A stretch of 64,000 nucleotides of DNA from a virus, in IMG/VR virus record IMGVR_UViG_3300030688_000409, positions 33,065 through 97,064 of that record; one strand, 5' to 3'. Below, piece by piece: positions 56,078-64,000 of the stretch. Each line of letters opens with the position of its first letter. Position 1 is the stretch's first letter. The notes beneath the pieces were generated by a model. The model made no database searches. It saw only the letters and a list, made by a program, of their open reading frames with translations, and was not told the DNA's origin. The position numbers were made by a program, and so were the translations under genes.

Positions 56078-57511
56078 CTAATTAATATTCAGTGAGAAGC
56101 GTTTCTTCCCGCTATCCCAAATACGATACCATCCCTTGGCTTCCGCTTCGGATTTCTCATCCATGCCTGCCTTGACCCTTAGAGCGTACTTGCTTTTACG
56201 AACTGAACCGTTGGTGTACGAGTAATCCGGCTTTAACTCCTCTTCGAATGTGAACCCCAGCTTTCCATAGAGCCCACCCGTGTGAAACCGATTATCACTA
56301 AAGGTGACCATTCGCTTGAATCCCATAGAGCGTAGCTCAGGAAGAGCTAGATGAAGAGCCTTTTCATGAGGATTCCATGCTTTATATTCATGATTCCAAC
56401 TAGCCCGATGCCACAGGATGACACCCTCTTCACGTTTCATAAAAACCCATACACCCACAAGTTGGGTACCATGGTGGGCAGTCACCGTCAGGCCACCGGA
56501 TGCGGCTCCGAGGTAATGGTACGCATCTAGAAAGGTTCGAGCTTCAAATGGAGTTTCATGATGGATAGCAAAAACCGGCTTGATGCGCTTCCCACTCCGG
56601 GGTTGAATCATCGAACGTACGAGTGCCTTAACTACATCAGGTTTCTCATTCCACTCATCCTGATAAATCTGGAGAAGGCGGGTTGCGCCCTGTTGTAACC
56701 ACTGAAACTTATCGGCGTCTTTAGACCCTTGAAGGTATCTCTCCGAGTGCCATATCAGTCCATGGTACTCAATAGCTAACGAGGCCGAAGGAACGTAGAT
56801 ATCCACTGTATGTCGTCTGGAAAACTGGGGAACCAAAGAGGACAAAGGGACTTCCATCTCTACCGGAACGTGGTATTCGTTACGAATGAAATCGGCAATA
56901 TGGGTGGCTGGAGAGTTCGCCATCATACCCATTCGGTGACATCCACAGGACTTAATCAGTCCTTGTACGAGGGAGTCGCCGTAAACCACTGACGTGTTCC
57001 CGCAATCACAAGTCACATTCCACTGGTACTTCCCCCCCTGACCCACTCCATGTACAGTCGTTGTCGTAAGAGCGCCGAACCGCTGCCCTTCTATGTCCTT
57101 GAAGTTAGCGAGTGTGGCTTGTTCTCTCATGTAACAACCACATGAAGACGTGTGTCCACTATTCAAGTGAGCAGTGGATACCAGTGCCATGCCCCCACAT
57201 TCACAAGAGCACTGCCAGAATGACTGACCGTTATACGACCCCTCGTTACGTTGGTGGTCTAATGTTATAACTAGAAGCCGTCCGAATTTCCTGCCCACCA
57301 TACTGGGGATACGATTCTGGCGACTCTCTTTTACCAGACAACCACATGACTTGGATAACCCTCGCAGCACAGAAGCCCACGATATTTCTTTTGTTCCACC
57401 GCAGGAGCACACGAACCGATACTTCGTATGAGACACCCTAAGATTAAGAGGTAGGTTCTCCTGCTGAGGGTCAAGACGAAGTCGGTTCCACTGCATACCC
57501 AGCATATCCAT
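56078..57511 (-). CDS. EDxHD (Vsr-like, I-Bth0305I-type) homing endonuclease
   Basis: 477 residues from ATG 57511. Three N-terminal Cys-rich modules of the type G-x-(R/K)-F-G-x-L ... CxCG ... SCGC (about 20-200) are DNA-binding domains common to phage homing enzymes. The catalytic region reads RRHTVDIYVPSASLAIEYHG, then LIWHSE, the E-D-x-H-D family core. The C-terminal part (FAIHHETPFEARTFLDAYHY ... TGGLYGKLGFTFEEELKPDY) matches the I-Bth0305I-type tail. Lies just behind the capsid gene's terminator. Confidence 0.8.
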   Translation of the reverse strand: MDMLGMQWNRLRLDPQQENLPLNLRVSHTKYRFVCSCGGTKEISWASVLRGLSKSCGCLVKESRQNRIPSMVGRKFGRLLVITLDHQRNEGSYNGQSFWQCSCECGGMALVSTAHLNSGHTSSCGCYMREQATLANFKDIEGQRFGALTTTTVHGVGQGGKYQWNVTCDCGNTSVVYGDSLVQGLIKSCGCHRMGMMANSPATHIADFIRNEYHVPVEMEVPLSSLVPQFSRRHTVDIYVPSASLAIEYHGLIWHSERYLQGSKDADKFQWLQQGATRLLQIYQDEWNEKPDVVKALVRSMIQPRSGKRIKPVFAIHHETPFEARTFLDAYHYLGAASGGLTVTAHHGTQLVGVWVFMKREEGVILWHRASWNHEYKAWNPHEKALHLALPELRSMGFKRMVTFSDNRFHTGGLYGKLGFTFEEELKPDYSYTNGSVRKSKYALRVKAGMDEKSEAEAKGWYRIWDSGKKRFSLNIN

Positions 57512-57529
57512 ACTAATACCCAAAAAGCG

Positions 57530-57557
57530 AAGGGACTGAGATTTCTCTCAGTCCCTT
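57530..57557 (-). terminator. Terminator of the major capsid gene
   Basis: On the minus strand AAGGGACTGAGA, a GAAA tetraloop and TCTCAGTCCCTT form a perfect 12-bp stem followed by CGCTTTTT. It lies 23 nt after the capsid stop and ends 19 nt before the homing endonuclease ATG. Confidence 0.88.
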
Positions 57558-57579
57558 TAACCTTATCTAGTCACCTAGA

Positions 57580-58536
57580 TTAGTTCTCGCCTACGTTCGG
57601 GGAAGCGAAGCGACCACTTACAGTCAGACGCTGTACGCCGGACGGGTTGAAGACCAAGAAGCCGAGGTTCTCGAAGATGGAGAAACCAATCTGGCGGAGG
57701 TCAGGACGGTCTGCACTCATGACGGTTAGCGGGATACGCTCTGGGATGACACCGAGGAACTCAGCGTCGGCCAGAATGTACACGCAGCCATAACCAACCT
57801 TACGGGACTGGAGCAGAGTTGCGCCCCACAGGTAACCCATAACACCGGTCTTCAAGAGCTTGCGCTGTGTCTCACGGTCGATGTTCTGCTGTGTCCACTT
57901 GAGCAAGTCAGTGTAGTCGCGGGGGTTGAAGAAGCAGAAAGCCACCGAGAGGTCGTGACGCTGAACCTGACCGAAACCATCAGCCATGCTGTTGATGTCG
58001 ATAGGAGCCGAAATCGCGATGTCCACGTTGTACACGGGGTCGGTCTGCGCCTTGCCTGCTGCGGCAGTTGCAACCGCGTCAAACAGGGTGAAAACGTAGC
58101 CGTCTTCTGCTGCACCGACTTCAGCCTTCGCCAAGTTAAGCGAACGGGCCACGAGGTCGAAGCGGCGTTCCTTAATCTGGGTGATAGGAATCATCGGGTT
58201 GGATACGATTTCGAACGTCGGAACCGTAACACGCTTCGGCTTTGTCACGCGAACGATGTCACCACCTTCTTCACCGACGACGAAGGCTTCCACGAAGCTA
58301 CCACCGGGGGCCGAGCCCACAGTCATAGCAGCAGTGTCAAATTCCTTATCGTAGATGGGCAGAGCACCATCGGGCAAAGTCTCAACCATCAGCGCCTTAC
58401 GGGCGATGGACATATAGTCACGACGACGACGAAGTGACGGGCCAAGCGAGGCAGCAAGCTTCTGACGACCACCGGCAGTCTTAAGCAACTGTCCGAGCAT
58501 CGCGGTCTGCTGCTGTGTGCGAGAAAGATTAGCCAT
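57580..58536 (-). CDS. Major capsid protein (HK97-fold candidate)
   Basis: 318 residues. An N-terminal helix with KTAGGRQKLAASLGPSL is followed by PIYDKEFDTAAMTVGSAPGG, a PTFEIVSNPMIPITQIKERR E-loop/spine-like segment, and FFNPRDYTDLLKWTQQNIDR ... VYILADAEFLGVIPERIPLT, ending FNPSGVQRLTVSGRF. Size, the VMSADRPD...FSIFENLGFLVFN end, the strong ribosome-binding site, and the gene order (protease, scaffold-like, decoration, this) fit an HK97-like capsid protein. Identified by pattern and context, not by database search. Confidence 0.7.
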   Translation of the reverse strand: MANLSRTQQQTAMLGQLLKTAGGRQKLAASLGPSLRRRRDYMSIARKALMVETLPDGALPIYDKEFDTAAMTVGSAPGGSFVEAFVVGEEGGDIVRVTKPKRVTVPTFEIVSNPMIPITQIKERRFDLVARSLNLAKAEVGAAEDGYVFTLFDAVATAAAGKAQTDPVYNVDIAISAPIDINSMADGFGQVQRHDLSVAFCFFNPRDYTDLLKWTQQNIDRETQRKLLKTGVMGYLWGATLLQSRKVGYGCVYILADAEFLGVIPERIPLTVMSADRPDLRQIGFSIFENLGFLVFNPSGVQRLTVSGRFASPNVGEN

Positions 58537-58560
58537 AATATTCCTTTTCCTTTTCTCTCG

Positions 58561-59292
58561 TTAGAGCAGTGAAGCTACGCCAAGCCAAGGCTCAGCAGCG
58601 GAAGGAACATGGGTGCAGATACCGACCGCAGGATTGCCAGAAAGCGTTCCCTTGTTGGTGGTGTCGGTGTACAGACCAATGTTGCTGTGAGTGGTTCCAC
58701 CACAGTAGATGTACTTACCGATAACAAACGTCGGCGAGTTCACTGTGTCGTAAGACTCAGAGTTGACGTTGCCCTGAAACAGGGCGCGGACAATAGGAGC
58801 CTTCTTGGAACCGGAGGGACCAATCGCACCAGCGAATTCGCCGGGACCATTGAGCAGGACGCCAAAGGGCACAAGTGCCGCAGCGGTGTCAGTGTCGGCG
58901 GGAACGATGACAGCTTCCAGCGAGGTGTTGACAGCAGGAACCTTGAGGGCAACAATCTTGCCACCGAGGTACCCAGCCGCAGTCAACGTCTGCTGGTCAG
59001 TGCCGGGGTCACCCGTGAGCACAACGTCAGGCGACCACTGAGAGTCGTTCTGTCCGTAATACCTATGTGTTATCCACTTTCGTGGAGGTAGGGCATTTCT
59101 GCCTACCTCTTATAGTTCACTATTTCCTATAAGAGCGGACTATCGCATCACCGTTTAGGTGCCCTCTCGCTTAGTCTCTCAGGCTGCACAGTAACTGTTT
59201 GTTACTTGCTTGCCCCCTGTTGGCATCTCAGCTTCCAAGTCGATCAGAGTGGGTTTATACTGGCCTAGCTATTAAGTCAGTTTAAGAGCCAT
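58561..59292 (-). CDS. Head decoration protein, split by a group I intron
   Basis: Exon 1 is 59292-59275 (ATGGCTCTTAAACTGACT, six codons, GGAG 9 nt upstream). Exon 2 is 59061-58561. Joined, the protein is about 172 residues: MALKLT followed by YYGQNDSQWSPDVVLTGDPG and a Gly/Ala/Val-rich beta domain (VPADTDTAAALVPFGVLLNG). Exon 2 alone has no credible start: the only in-frame candidate is a GTG at 59022 without a ribosome-binding site, well inside the protein. Position directly upstream of the capsid gene and size match head-stabilising proteins (gpD-like). Confidence 0.7.
59062..59274 (-). ncRNA. Group I self-splicing intron (about 213 nt)
   Basis: Minus strand. The 5' exon end CTGACT pairs with GGCCAG in the intron (P1, with a U.G at the splice site and one mismatch). 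Core elements: GAGAGACTAAGCG (R-like) and GATAGTCC (S-like) whose GACTA/TAGTC pair forms P7. Hairpins P9 (CTCTTATAG/CTATAAGAG), GGTAGG/CCTACC and CCAC-GAAA-GTGG follow. The intron ends in G (59062). TAATA near its 5' end can pair with the exon 2 start TATTA (P10). It contains no gene. Confidence 0.8.
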
Positions 59293-59496
59293 TTTGACTT
59301 TTTCTCCATGTAGAAGTTTTGAATTAGCCCTCACTCCAATTCTTAGTCGAGGAGACCGACCGTTGAACTATAGAGCAGTGACTTACTTCACATACCTATG
59401 GGGTGGGTATTGGGAGAAAGCTAGACTTACATTAAATTTTAATTTTATGCCCGTTTTTCTGTCCATAATAAATAAGTGAACTACCTATACCTTAGT

Positions 59497-60174
59497 ATGT
59501 TCATATACCTAGTTACCAACACGATAAACGGCAAAGCCTACATTGGAAAAACCTCGAAAACCGTCAAGGGACGGTGGGAAACCCACCTTCAGAACGCAAA
59601 GATGGGGTTGCCCTACCATCTATACCGAGCTATTCGAAAGTATGGGGTTGACGCTTTTCATGTACAGACTATCGCAGAATGTAATAACTCAGAACAGTTG
59701 AGCGAGTTGGAGAAGATGTGGATTTTGTTACTAGGTACTCACAGCACCAAATATGGGTACAATATGACCTATGGAGGTGAGGGGGTTACCGGAACTGAGG
59801 AGGTGCGTGAAAAAATTAGACAAAAGGCCATGGGTCGGATTCCGTCTAAAAAACAGAGAGCAGTTGCGTCAGCCCTCTTCAAGGGTAAGCCAAAGCCTAT
59901 AATTCAGCGGAAGAAAATGGCTGCTTGGTGGGATGAGACCACACCTATAGGCCAAGCTAGACGTAGTAAACAGGCGTTGGTAGCCCGTCGCGTCAATGAC
60001 ATTGAAAACAAGAAACTGAAGGACTACCTATGCCCTGACTGCGGGAATGAGTTTGAGCAAGTTACCAAAGGCGTATACGGTGGGCACCGTAAGGCGTGCC
60101 TACACTGGAAGAGAATGTCTGAGATTGTCGAAGAAGAAATTGGGCTGACCCTAGACGAGGTACTAGACTCCTAG
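59497..60174 (+). CDS. GIY-YIG homing endonuclease next to the group I intron
   Basis: 225 residues from ATG 59497 (MFIYLVTNTINGKAYIGKT). GIY-YIG core with RWETHLQNAKMG and the YGVDAFHVQTIAE segment; C-terminal zinc-binding CPDCGNEFEQV...HRKACLHW. It lies outside the intron, about 220 nt beyond the intron's 5' end, and on the opposite strand. It may be the mobility factor for the intron (inference). The 59293-59496 stretch between them holds the decoration gene's leader. Confidence 0.85.
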   Translation: MFIYLVTNTINGKAYIGKTSKTVKGRWETHLQNAKMGLPYHLYRAIRKYGVDAFHVQTIAECNNSEQLSELEKMWILLLGTHSTKYGYNMTYGGEGVTGTEEVREKIRQKAMGRIPSKKQRAVASALFKGKPKPIIQRKKMAAWWDETTPIGQARRSKQALVARRVNDIENKKLKDYLCPDCGNEFEQVTKGVYGGHRKACLHWKRMSEIVEEEIGLTLDEVLDS

Positions 60175-60271
60175 CGAAGTTTTTTCTTTATCGAGTTCCC
60201 GCAAAGCTTGGTATCTACTACTGTGAGGGCGAAAGCCCAGCTTTACGTCTAGTCTAGTCAAAAGGAAATAT

Positions 60272-60541
60272 ATGAATCAGCCATCCGATGTGTTCTACAC
60301 GGTCGTCTACGAGGACAACTCTATCAAGAAGCCACACCGCCGCCAGAAGTTCACTGGCTATGTAACCACAAAAGACATGAGGGCACTTTTTGGTGCCCCT
60401 TCACCCCAGTTGTTCAGGAATTGGGATGAGGCCAAGGAGCTACTGGACATTGCCAACCGGGACTTGGGAGTAAAGGGAGTAAATCCGACGTTCTCCGTCT
60501 TCATCATGACCTTCCGGCTCACCGAGCTGGGTGGTCGGTGA
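60272..60541 (+). CDS. Hypothetical protein (89 aa)
   Basis: MNQPSDVFYTVVYEDNSIKK, a mixed alpha/beta small protein with ATKD-type helix and NWDEAKELLDIANRDLG. AAAAGGA precedes the ATG. The 97-nt leader before it contains GGGC-GAAA-GCCC inside AAAGCT/AGCTTT pairing, a possible structured leader. Confidence 0.6.
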   Translation: MNQPSDVFYTVVYEDNSIKKPHRRQKFTGYVTTKDMRALFGAPSPQLFRNWDEAKELLDIANRDLGVKGVNPTFSVFIMTFRLTELGGR

Positions 60542-60594
60542 CGCGGGGGAGAACCGCATCCGGGATGCACGCCGCGTAGGCTATCAAGGATTTG

Positions 60595-60705
60595 GTGAAG
60601 TCGAGTTTCCGTTCGCAGTTGAGCGACGTTCACCGTGATGCATATGAAGACCCTGACTGTGAGTCGGCTGAGGGCTCTTATGAGAAAGACATTCTGGACG
60701 ACTAA
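60595..60705 (+). CDS. Possible 36-aa acidic protein
   Basis: GTG 60595 behind AAGGA encodes MKSSFRSQLSDVHRDAYEDP and ends EKDILDD just before the next gene's ribosome-binding site. The acidic, evenly used codons look coding. The overlapping frame from 60635 is a shadow of the next gene. Confidence 0.4.
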   Translation: MKSSFRSQLSDVHRDAYEDPDCESAEGSYEKDILDD

Positions 60706-60720
60706 GGAGAAACAAACATT

Positions 60721-61011
60721 ATGGGTTTTTGGAAAGACACGCTCAGGGACAGCCTTCGTCCCGTATCACTTCTCTTCTCAGCACTTGGTATCCTCTTGCC
60801 GTACTACCTCCTCGTATTTATCGCACCCCAGCACTGTGTGAGGATTGCTGTCGGGGTTCTCATCGCTAACCTTGTGGGCTATGCCGAAGGCCGGAGCAGA
60901 AACGATAGGAAGAAGTCGGAGAAGGCAGTATGTTCCCGGTTCCACAGGGAAGATGACGATGATACCTATGACGATAACTGCCCTTGCTGTCACGACCGTC
61001 CCAGCGTATAA
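60721..61011 (+). CDS. Small membrane protein with acidic Cys-rich tail
   Basis: 96 residues. Two hydrophobic helices (PVSLLFSALGILLPYYLLVF and VRIAVGVLIANLVGYAEG) and a tail DDDDTYDDNCPCCHDR. AAGGAG precedes ATG. Could be a holin-like or superinfection-type membrane protein; nothing diagnostic. Confidence 0.6.
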   Translation: MGFWKDTLRDSLRPVSLLFSALGILLPYYLLVFIAPQHCVRIAVGVLIANLVGYAEGRSRNDRKKSEKAVCSRFHREDDDDTYDDNCPCCHDRPSV

Positions 61012-61021
61012 GGCAAAAGAA

Positions 61022-61046
61022 AACGCCCCGATACTCTCGGGGCGTT
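61022..61046. terminator. Bidirectional terminator
   Basis: AACGCCCCGA / TCGGGGCGTT, 10 bp, loop TACTC, between convergent genes ending at 61011 (+) and 61069 (-). On the minus strand it is followed by TTCTTTT; on the plus strand by CCTGTTTCTG. Confidence 0.88.
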
Positions 61047-61068
61047 CCTGTTTCTGTTGTACAGAGGG

Positions 61069-63273
61069 TTAGTTGTCGTCGGAGCCGAAAAGTGCCTGAC
61101 CGATGTCGAACTTAGGGGCACCAACGGTCGGGCCACCAGCGGTACGAATCTTCTTCAGGATGGGAGCGGAAGCAGCCTTGGGAAGTTTAAGCTCGTTGGT
61201 CGAGTCCTGCTTCACACGCTTGGCACCCTGCTCTTCGGGGGTGATGTCCTCGATGGTCTCTGCCCACAGGTCGCCCGAGTGGTCGTTCTCATTGTCGCGG
61301 CCTTCACCGGTGGCTTCGTCGGACTCAAAGTGGTTGGCAGCTTCCCCGGTTGAGGACGGAACAATGTCGAACCCGTCAACACCGGCAGCTTCCTTCAGAC
61401 CAGCGATGAGAGAGGCAAGCGGATCACCGTCAGAGCCCTGCAAGGAGAACATGTCGTGCATGTCGCCCATGCCGTCGTCGTCCATCGAGGCTCCAAGGTT
61501 GCCAGAGGGAGCGAAGAAATCGTCCTCACCAGCAGCAGACTTCTCTTCACCCTCGTTCGCCAAGGAAGCGGCCTTCTCTTCCATCGCGTCGGCGTCGAAT
61601 ACCTTGGAGAAGTCGAGTTCGTCACCCTCTGGGTCACCTTCCACTACTTCGCCGTCGAGACCTTCGATTTCGCCTTCGCCTTCGCCTTCCATACCACCAA
61701 GTGCCTCTTCCTCACCCTCAAGTTTGGCGAGGTCAAGTTCCTCATCCCCCTCTTCAAGGATTTCACTTTCGATAGCCTTGATAGCAGCCTGAGCTTCGTC
61801 AATCTTCTCTTCGAGAACCTGCTTCTTCTCGTCGGTCAGAATTTCTGTTGCTTCACCCTCTGGGTCGCCGGGAACTTCTTCGGGAAACTCAGCCGGAGCT
61901 TCGATTTCACCTTCGACAGGTGCAGCAGCTTCCTCTACAGGAGCGGCCTCTGCGGGAGCAGCGGTCTCTTCAGCAGGAGGGAACTCGCCGTCAGCCTTCT
62001 TGGTGGAAGCCTTCTTGCCCTTGCAGTCGGCGTTGGTGCAGCCCTTGCAATCCTTGCCTTCGCAAGCGGTCTTCTTGGCAGCAGCCTTCTCGGTCTTGCC
62101 ATCGGACAAATTCTGGGTCTGACCCGGCTTCTCGCCAGCGTCGGGACGCTCAGCAGCCTTGGATGCGTCAATCTCCTTCGGCTCAGAGCCGTCGCGACCG
62201 TCATCATAGGTGCCTTCCTGAGGTCCGTTTTCTTTACGGTCGTCAGCCTTCTTGACGTTGGCGTTCTTCGCATCACCACTGAGTTCCGAGGACACAGCCG
62301 ACTTCTCGGACTTGAGAACGGACGGGTCTTCGAGCAAGTCGTTCAACTCGACCTTGTGGACTTCCTTGAAAGTCTCAGCAAGCTTCTGATAGTGCGCGTT
62401 GATAGCGGTCTGACGGAGCATAGCCTTGATGGCTTTTGTGCTGTTGCCCGAAAGAAGAGAAGCCGCGAGAGACTTCTGTACAGAAGTCGGTGCCGTGGGA
62501 AGCATAGTCTTGGCGATAGCCCAAGCTGAAGCTACACGGGTCTTTGCTTCCTTCGAAATTGCCTCCCGCTTGTTCTTAACCTCAGCCAGCTTTTCCTTCA
62601 GCGAGAGGTTGTTCGTATTTGCCATGTGAGTATCGCCTTTCTTCAAGTGAGAGGAGTCAGCAGCAGACCCCTTCTTATCAGAAGTTTCATAGTTGTTTTT
62701 TTGTTTGGTTTGTGCATTTTTGTTGCTTGCCACAGGTGCTTCGAGTGGTTCAGCCGGTGGAGCATCCATCGCCGCGTCGGGCATTGGCTCCAAAGCTGTA
62801 TCACCTTCTGGCGTGGCAACAGATGCATCCGCTGCCGGAACTTCGGGGGTGGGGGGTACTTCCGGCAAGGCCGGTGCCTCGGGAGCCATCGGAGCAGCGG
62901 GAGCCGCGAGGGCATCAGGAGCCATAGGCATGTCGGGGGACATCATGTCCATACCCGCATCATCACCATCGGCGATAGTTGCAAACTGTGAGTCGAGAGC
63001 GTTTAGCTCAGTCTGTACATCATCAGACCAACCCGAACCTTTGAACTTCTCCCACTCGGAGATAAGCTGTACCCGTTCACGCATAGCGCGAATCTCGGTT
63101 TCGAGTTCCTCACGTTTATCGGTGAGCAAGCTGAACTGCTCCATACCCTCGCCCTGAGGCATAGAGGCATCAAGGTCAGCGAATTCGTTATCGAGCATGT
63201 CCAGTTCAGCGAACTTAGCCTTGACGTTCGCGATAACCTTGAGAATTGATTGTGTTGCTTCTTTGTTTGCCAT
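61069..63273 (-). CDS. Acidic scaffold-like head protein (734 aa)
   Basis: Helical N terminus (ILKVIANVKAKFAELDMLDN), then an Ala/Pro/Met-rich linker (about 115-180), a Lys/Ala helical part starting near MANTNNLSLKEKLAEVKNKR, a Cys cluster TACEGKDCKGCTNADCKGKK, and a very Glu/Asp/Gly-rich region ending in DNxxx-type strands GAPKFDIGQALFGSDDN. Size, charge and place between the protease candidate and the decoration/capsid genes suggest an internal scaffold. The internal ATG (about 62624) has a ribosome-binding-site-like AAAGGC and could make a shorter product, as with some scaffold/protease pairs. Confidence 0.55.
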   Translation of the reverse strand: MANKEATQSILKVIANVKAKFAELDMLDNEFADLDASMPQGEGMEQFSLLTDKREELETEIRAMRERVQLISEWEKFKGSGWSDDVQTELNALDSQFATIADGDDAGMDMMSPDMPMAPDALAAPAAPMAPEAPALPEVPPTPEVPAADASVATPEGDTALEPMPDAAMDAPPAEPLEAPVASNKNAQTKQKNNYETSDKKGSAADSSHLKKGDTHMANTNNLSLKEKLAEVKNKREAISKEAKTRVASAWAIAKTMLPTAPTSVQKSLAASLLSGNSTKAIKAMLRQTAINAHYQKLAETFKEVHKVELNDLLEDPSVLKSEKSAVSSELSGDAKNANVKKADDRKENGPQEGTYDDGRDGSEPKEIDASKAAERPDAGEKPGQTQNLSDGKTEKAAAKKTACEGKDCKGCTNADCKGKKASTKKADGEFPPAEETAAPAEAAPVEEAAAPVEGEIEAPAEFPEEVPGDPEGEATEILTDEKKQVLEEKIDEAQAAIKAIESEILEEGDEELDLAKLEGEEEALGGMEGEGEGEIEGLDGEVVEGDPEGDELDFSKVFDADAMEEKAASLANEGEEKSAAGEDDFFAPSGNLGASMDDDGMGDMHDMFSLQGSDGDPLASLIAGLKEAAGVDGFDIVPSSTGEAANHFESDEATGEGRDNENDHSGDLWAETIEDITPEEQGAKRVKQDSTNELKLPKAASAPILKKIRTAGGPTVGAPKFDIGQALFGSDDN

Positions 63274-64000
63274 TAGCGTATGCTTCTCCCACGAAGGTCA
63301 TCTTCTTGCATTAAAACCTCGCCTAAATTAGGTGTCCGATATTCACTATCTTCTGACGCTGCTTTCGTAATCCCATCCAAACTGCTTGATTTGCGGGTGT
63401 AGGGAGTCTTAGGGCCGACCCATTCATCAGAAACGATTGACCGCTTAACTGCTCCGGGGAAGGCCGGGGTACCTACCCACGAGGCTTCCACGAACTTGAC
63501 TCCACCGTTGGGCAAAGTGTGATGACCACAGAGTTCACCTACACGACGAGAGATGCCGTCATCATCTAATAGAAATTGGCCCTTCTGGAAGTTTAAATGA
63601 ACACAATAAGAACTCTGATCGGTTACATGGGCTCCGCAAAAGGAGCAGATAACAAGGTCAGTCACGCAGCCCATCGACAGGTAACGAACTTCACCATTGC
63701 GAATGTCATTGATGAGCTTCTCGTGAGCAAGGTCGGTAGCAACAAGAATGTCGCAGAAGTAAACCCAATCTTCAGCTTCTGGGCCAAGATGAATCTTGCG
63801 GAGCACCGAGTCAAGAATATGGCCTTTCGCATACTTCGAATTTTGGAAGTGTTCAACGAAGTTGAAGGCACCAACGAAGGAGCGGTGCGACAGGCGCAAA
63901 ACCGGGTTGGACCAACCGTCGTCGTTGTTGTTGAAAAGATGAGAGGAGGAGGGGCGCACCAAATAGTCGAAAGGTGGTGCCTCTGTGGCTAAACTGCTCA
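63273..64000 (-). CDS. Prohead protease candidate with zinc finger, cut by the right window edge
   Basis: The frame is open through 64000 (upstream residues SSLATEAPPFDYLVRPSSSH), so the start lies outside the window. Visible motifs: YAKGHILDSVLRKIHLGPEA, YFCDILVATDLAHEKLINDI and VRYLSMGCVTDLVICSFCGA, followed by SSYCVHL. An Asp-I-L-V-A-T-D strand and a Ser/Cys L-S-M-G-C turn are typical of phage head maturation proteases, here with an inserted CxxC...C-x-H zinc site. The stop overlaps the scaffold-like ATG by 1 nt. Confidence 0.6.
   Translation of the reverse strand, partial: SSLATEAPPFDYLVRPSSSHLFNNNDDGWSNPVLRLSHRSFVGAFNFVEHFQNSKYAKGHILDSVLRKIHLGPEAEDWVYFCDILVATDLAHEKLINDIRNGEVRYLSMGCVTDLVICSFCGAHVTDQSSYCVHLNFQKGQFLLDDDGISRRVGELCGHHTLPNGGVKFVEASWVGTPAFPGAVKRSIVSDEWVGPKTPYTRKSSSLDGITKAASEDSEYRTPNLGEVLMQEDDLRGRSIR

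Noticed and set aside
58561-59022. Decoration gene starting at GTG 59022
   Set aside because: No ribosome-binding site; the frame is open upstream and coding-like, and a spliced start with GGAG explains it better.
61456-62529. Long plus-strand open frame (357 residues) opposite the scaffold-like gene
   Set aside because: It is hydrophobic antisense reading of a Glu/Ala/Lys-rich gene with strong codon bias; no ribosome-binding site and the minus-strand gene is in an operon.

Overview
The window looks like part of the genome of a large tailed double-stranded DNA phage. It encodes a terminase large subunit, a likely HK97-fold major capsid protein with an adjacent head-decoration gene, a prohead-protease candidate, very long tail or secreted proteins, a holin candidate and many small early-type genes. 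No integrase, DNA polymerase, portal or tail sheath gene is visible. The host is probably a member of the Acidobacteriota. This is an inference from several exported proteins with Sec signals ending in A-Q and from a CHB_HEX-type repeat of the kind common in secreted acidobacterial proteins. Most genes lie on the minus strand and read from high to low coordinates.

Layout on the minus strand in transcription order: 64.0-57.5 kb is the head module (protease candidate, acidic scaffold-like protein, decoration protein split by a group I intron, major capsid protein). 57.5-50.4 kb holds an EDxHD homing endonuclease, an HNH endonuclease, virion-type proteins and an intein-split SWIM-type zinc protein. 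50.4-39.9 kb holds two giant proteins with signal peptides, smaller secreted proteins and a holin candidate. 39.9-36.7 kb encodes zinc-motif-containing structural-type proteins. 36.3-32.1 kb is a run of short early-type genes, three of which start directly behind a strongly conserved promoter and should give leaderless mRNAs. 31.4-29.4 kb is an island of small, partly decayed genes bordered by a tRNA 3'-end-like sequence. 26.9-24.6 kb encodes glycosyltransferases. 23.5-12.2 kb encodes large Cys-rich structural-type proteins interrupted by homing endonucleases. 11.8-8.8 kb is the terminase with a class 3 intein. 8.7-1 bp carries a sigma-like protein, a PD-(D/E)XK protein, a DUF4326/NADAR pair, a SNF2 helicase and a P-loop ATPase. 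Plus-strand islands occur at 12.0, 23.6-24.5, 27.0-29.4, 31.5-32.2, 36.5 and 59.5-61.0 kb.

The window is unusually rich in selfish elements: two LAGLIDADG-containing inteins, a group I intron, four GIY-YIG genes plus one truncated derivative, an HNH gene, an HNH-like fragment and an EDxHD (Vsr-like) endonuclease. The most novel candidates are the roughly 140-nt structured RNA with its own promoter and terminator between terL and a zinc-ribbon gene, the group I intron whose first exon is only six codons, the leaderless early promoter family, and the exported polysaccharide-active cassette. All assignments rest on reading motifs by eye; no database search was run.
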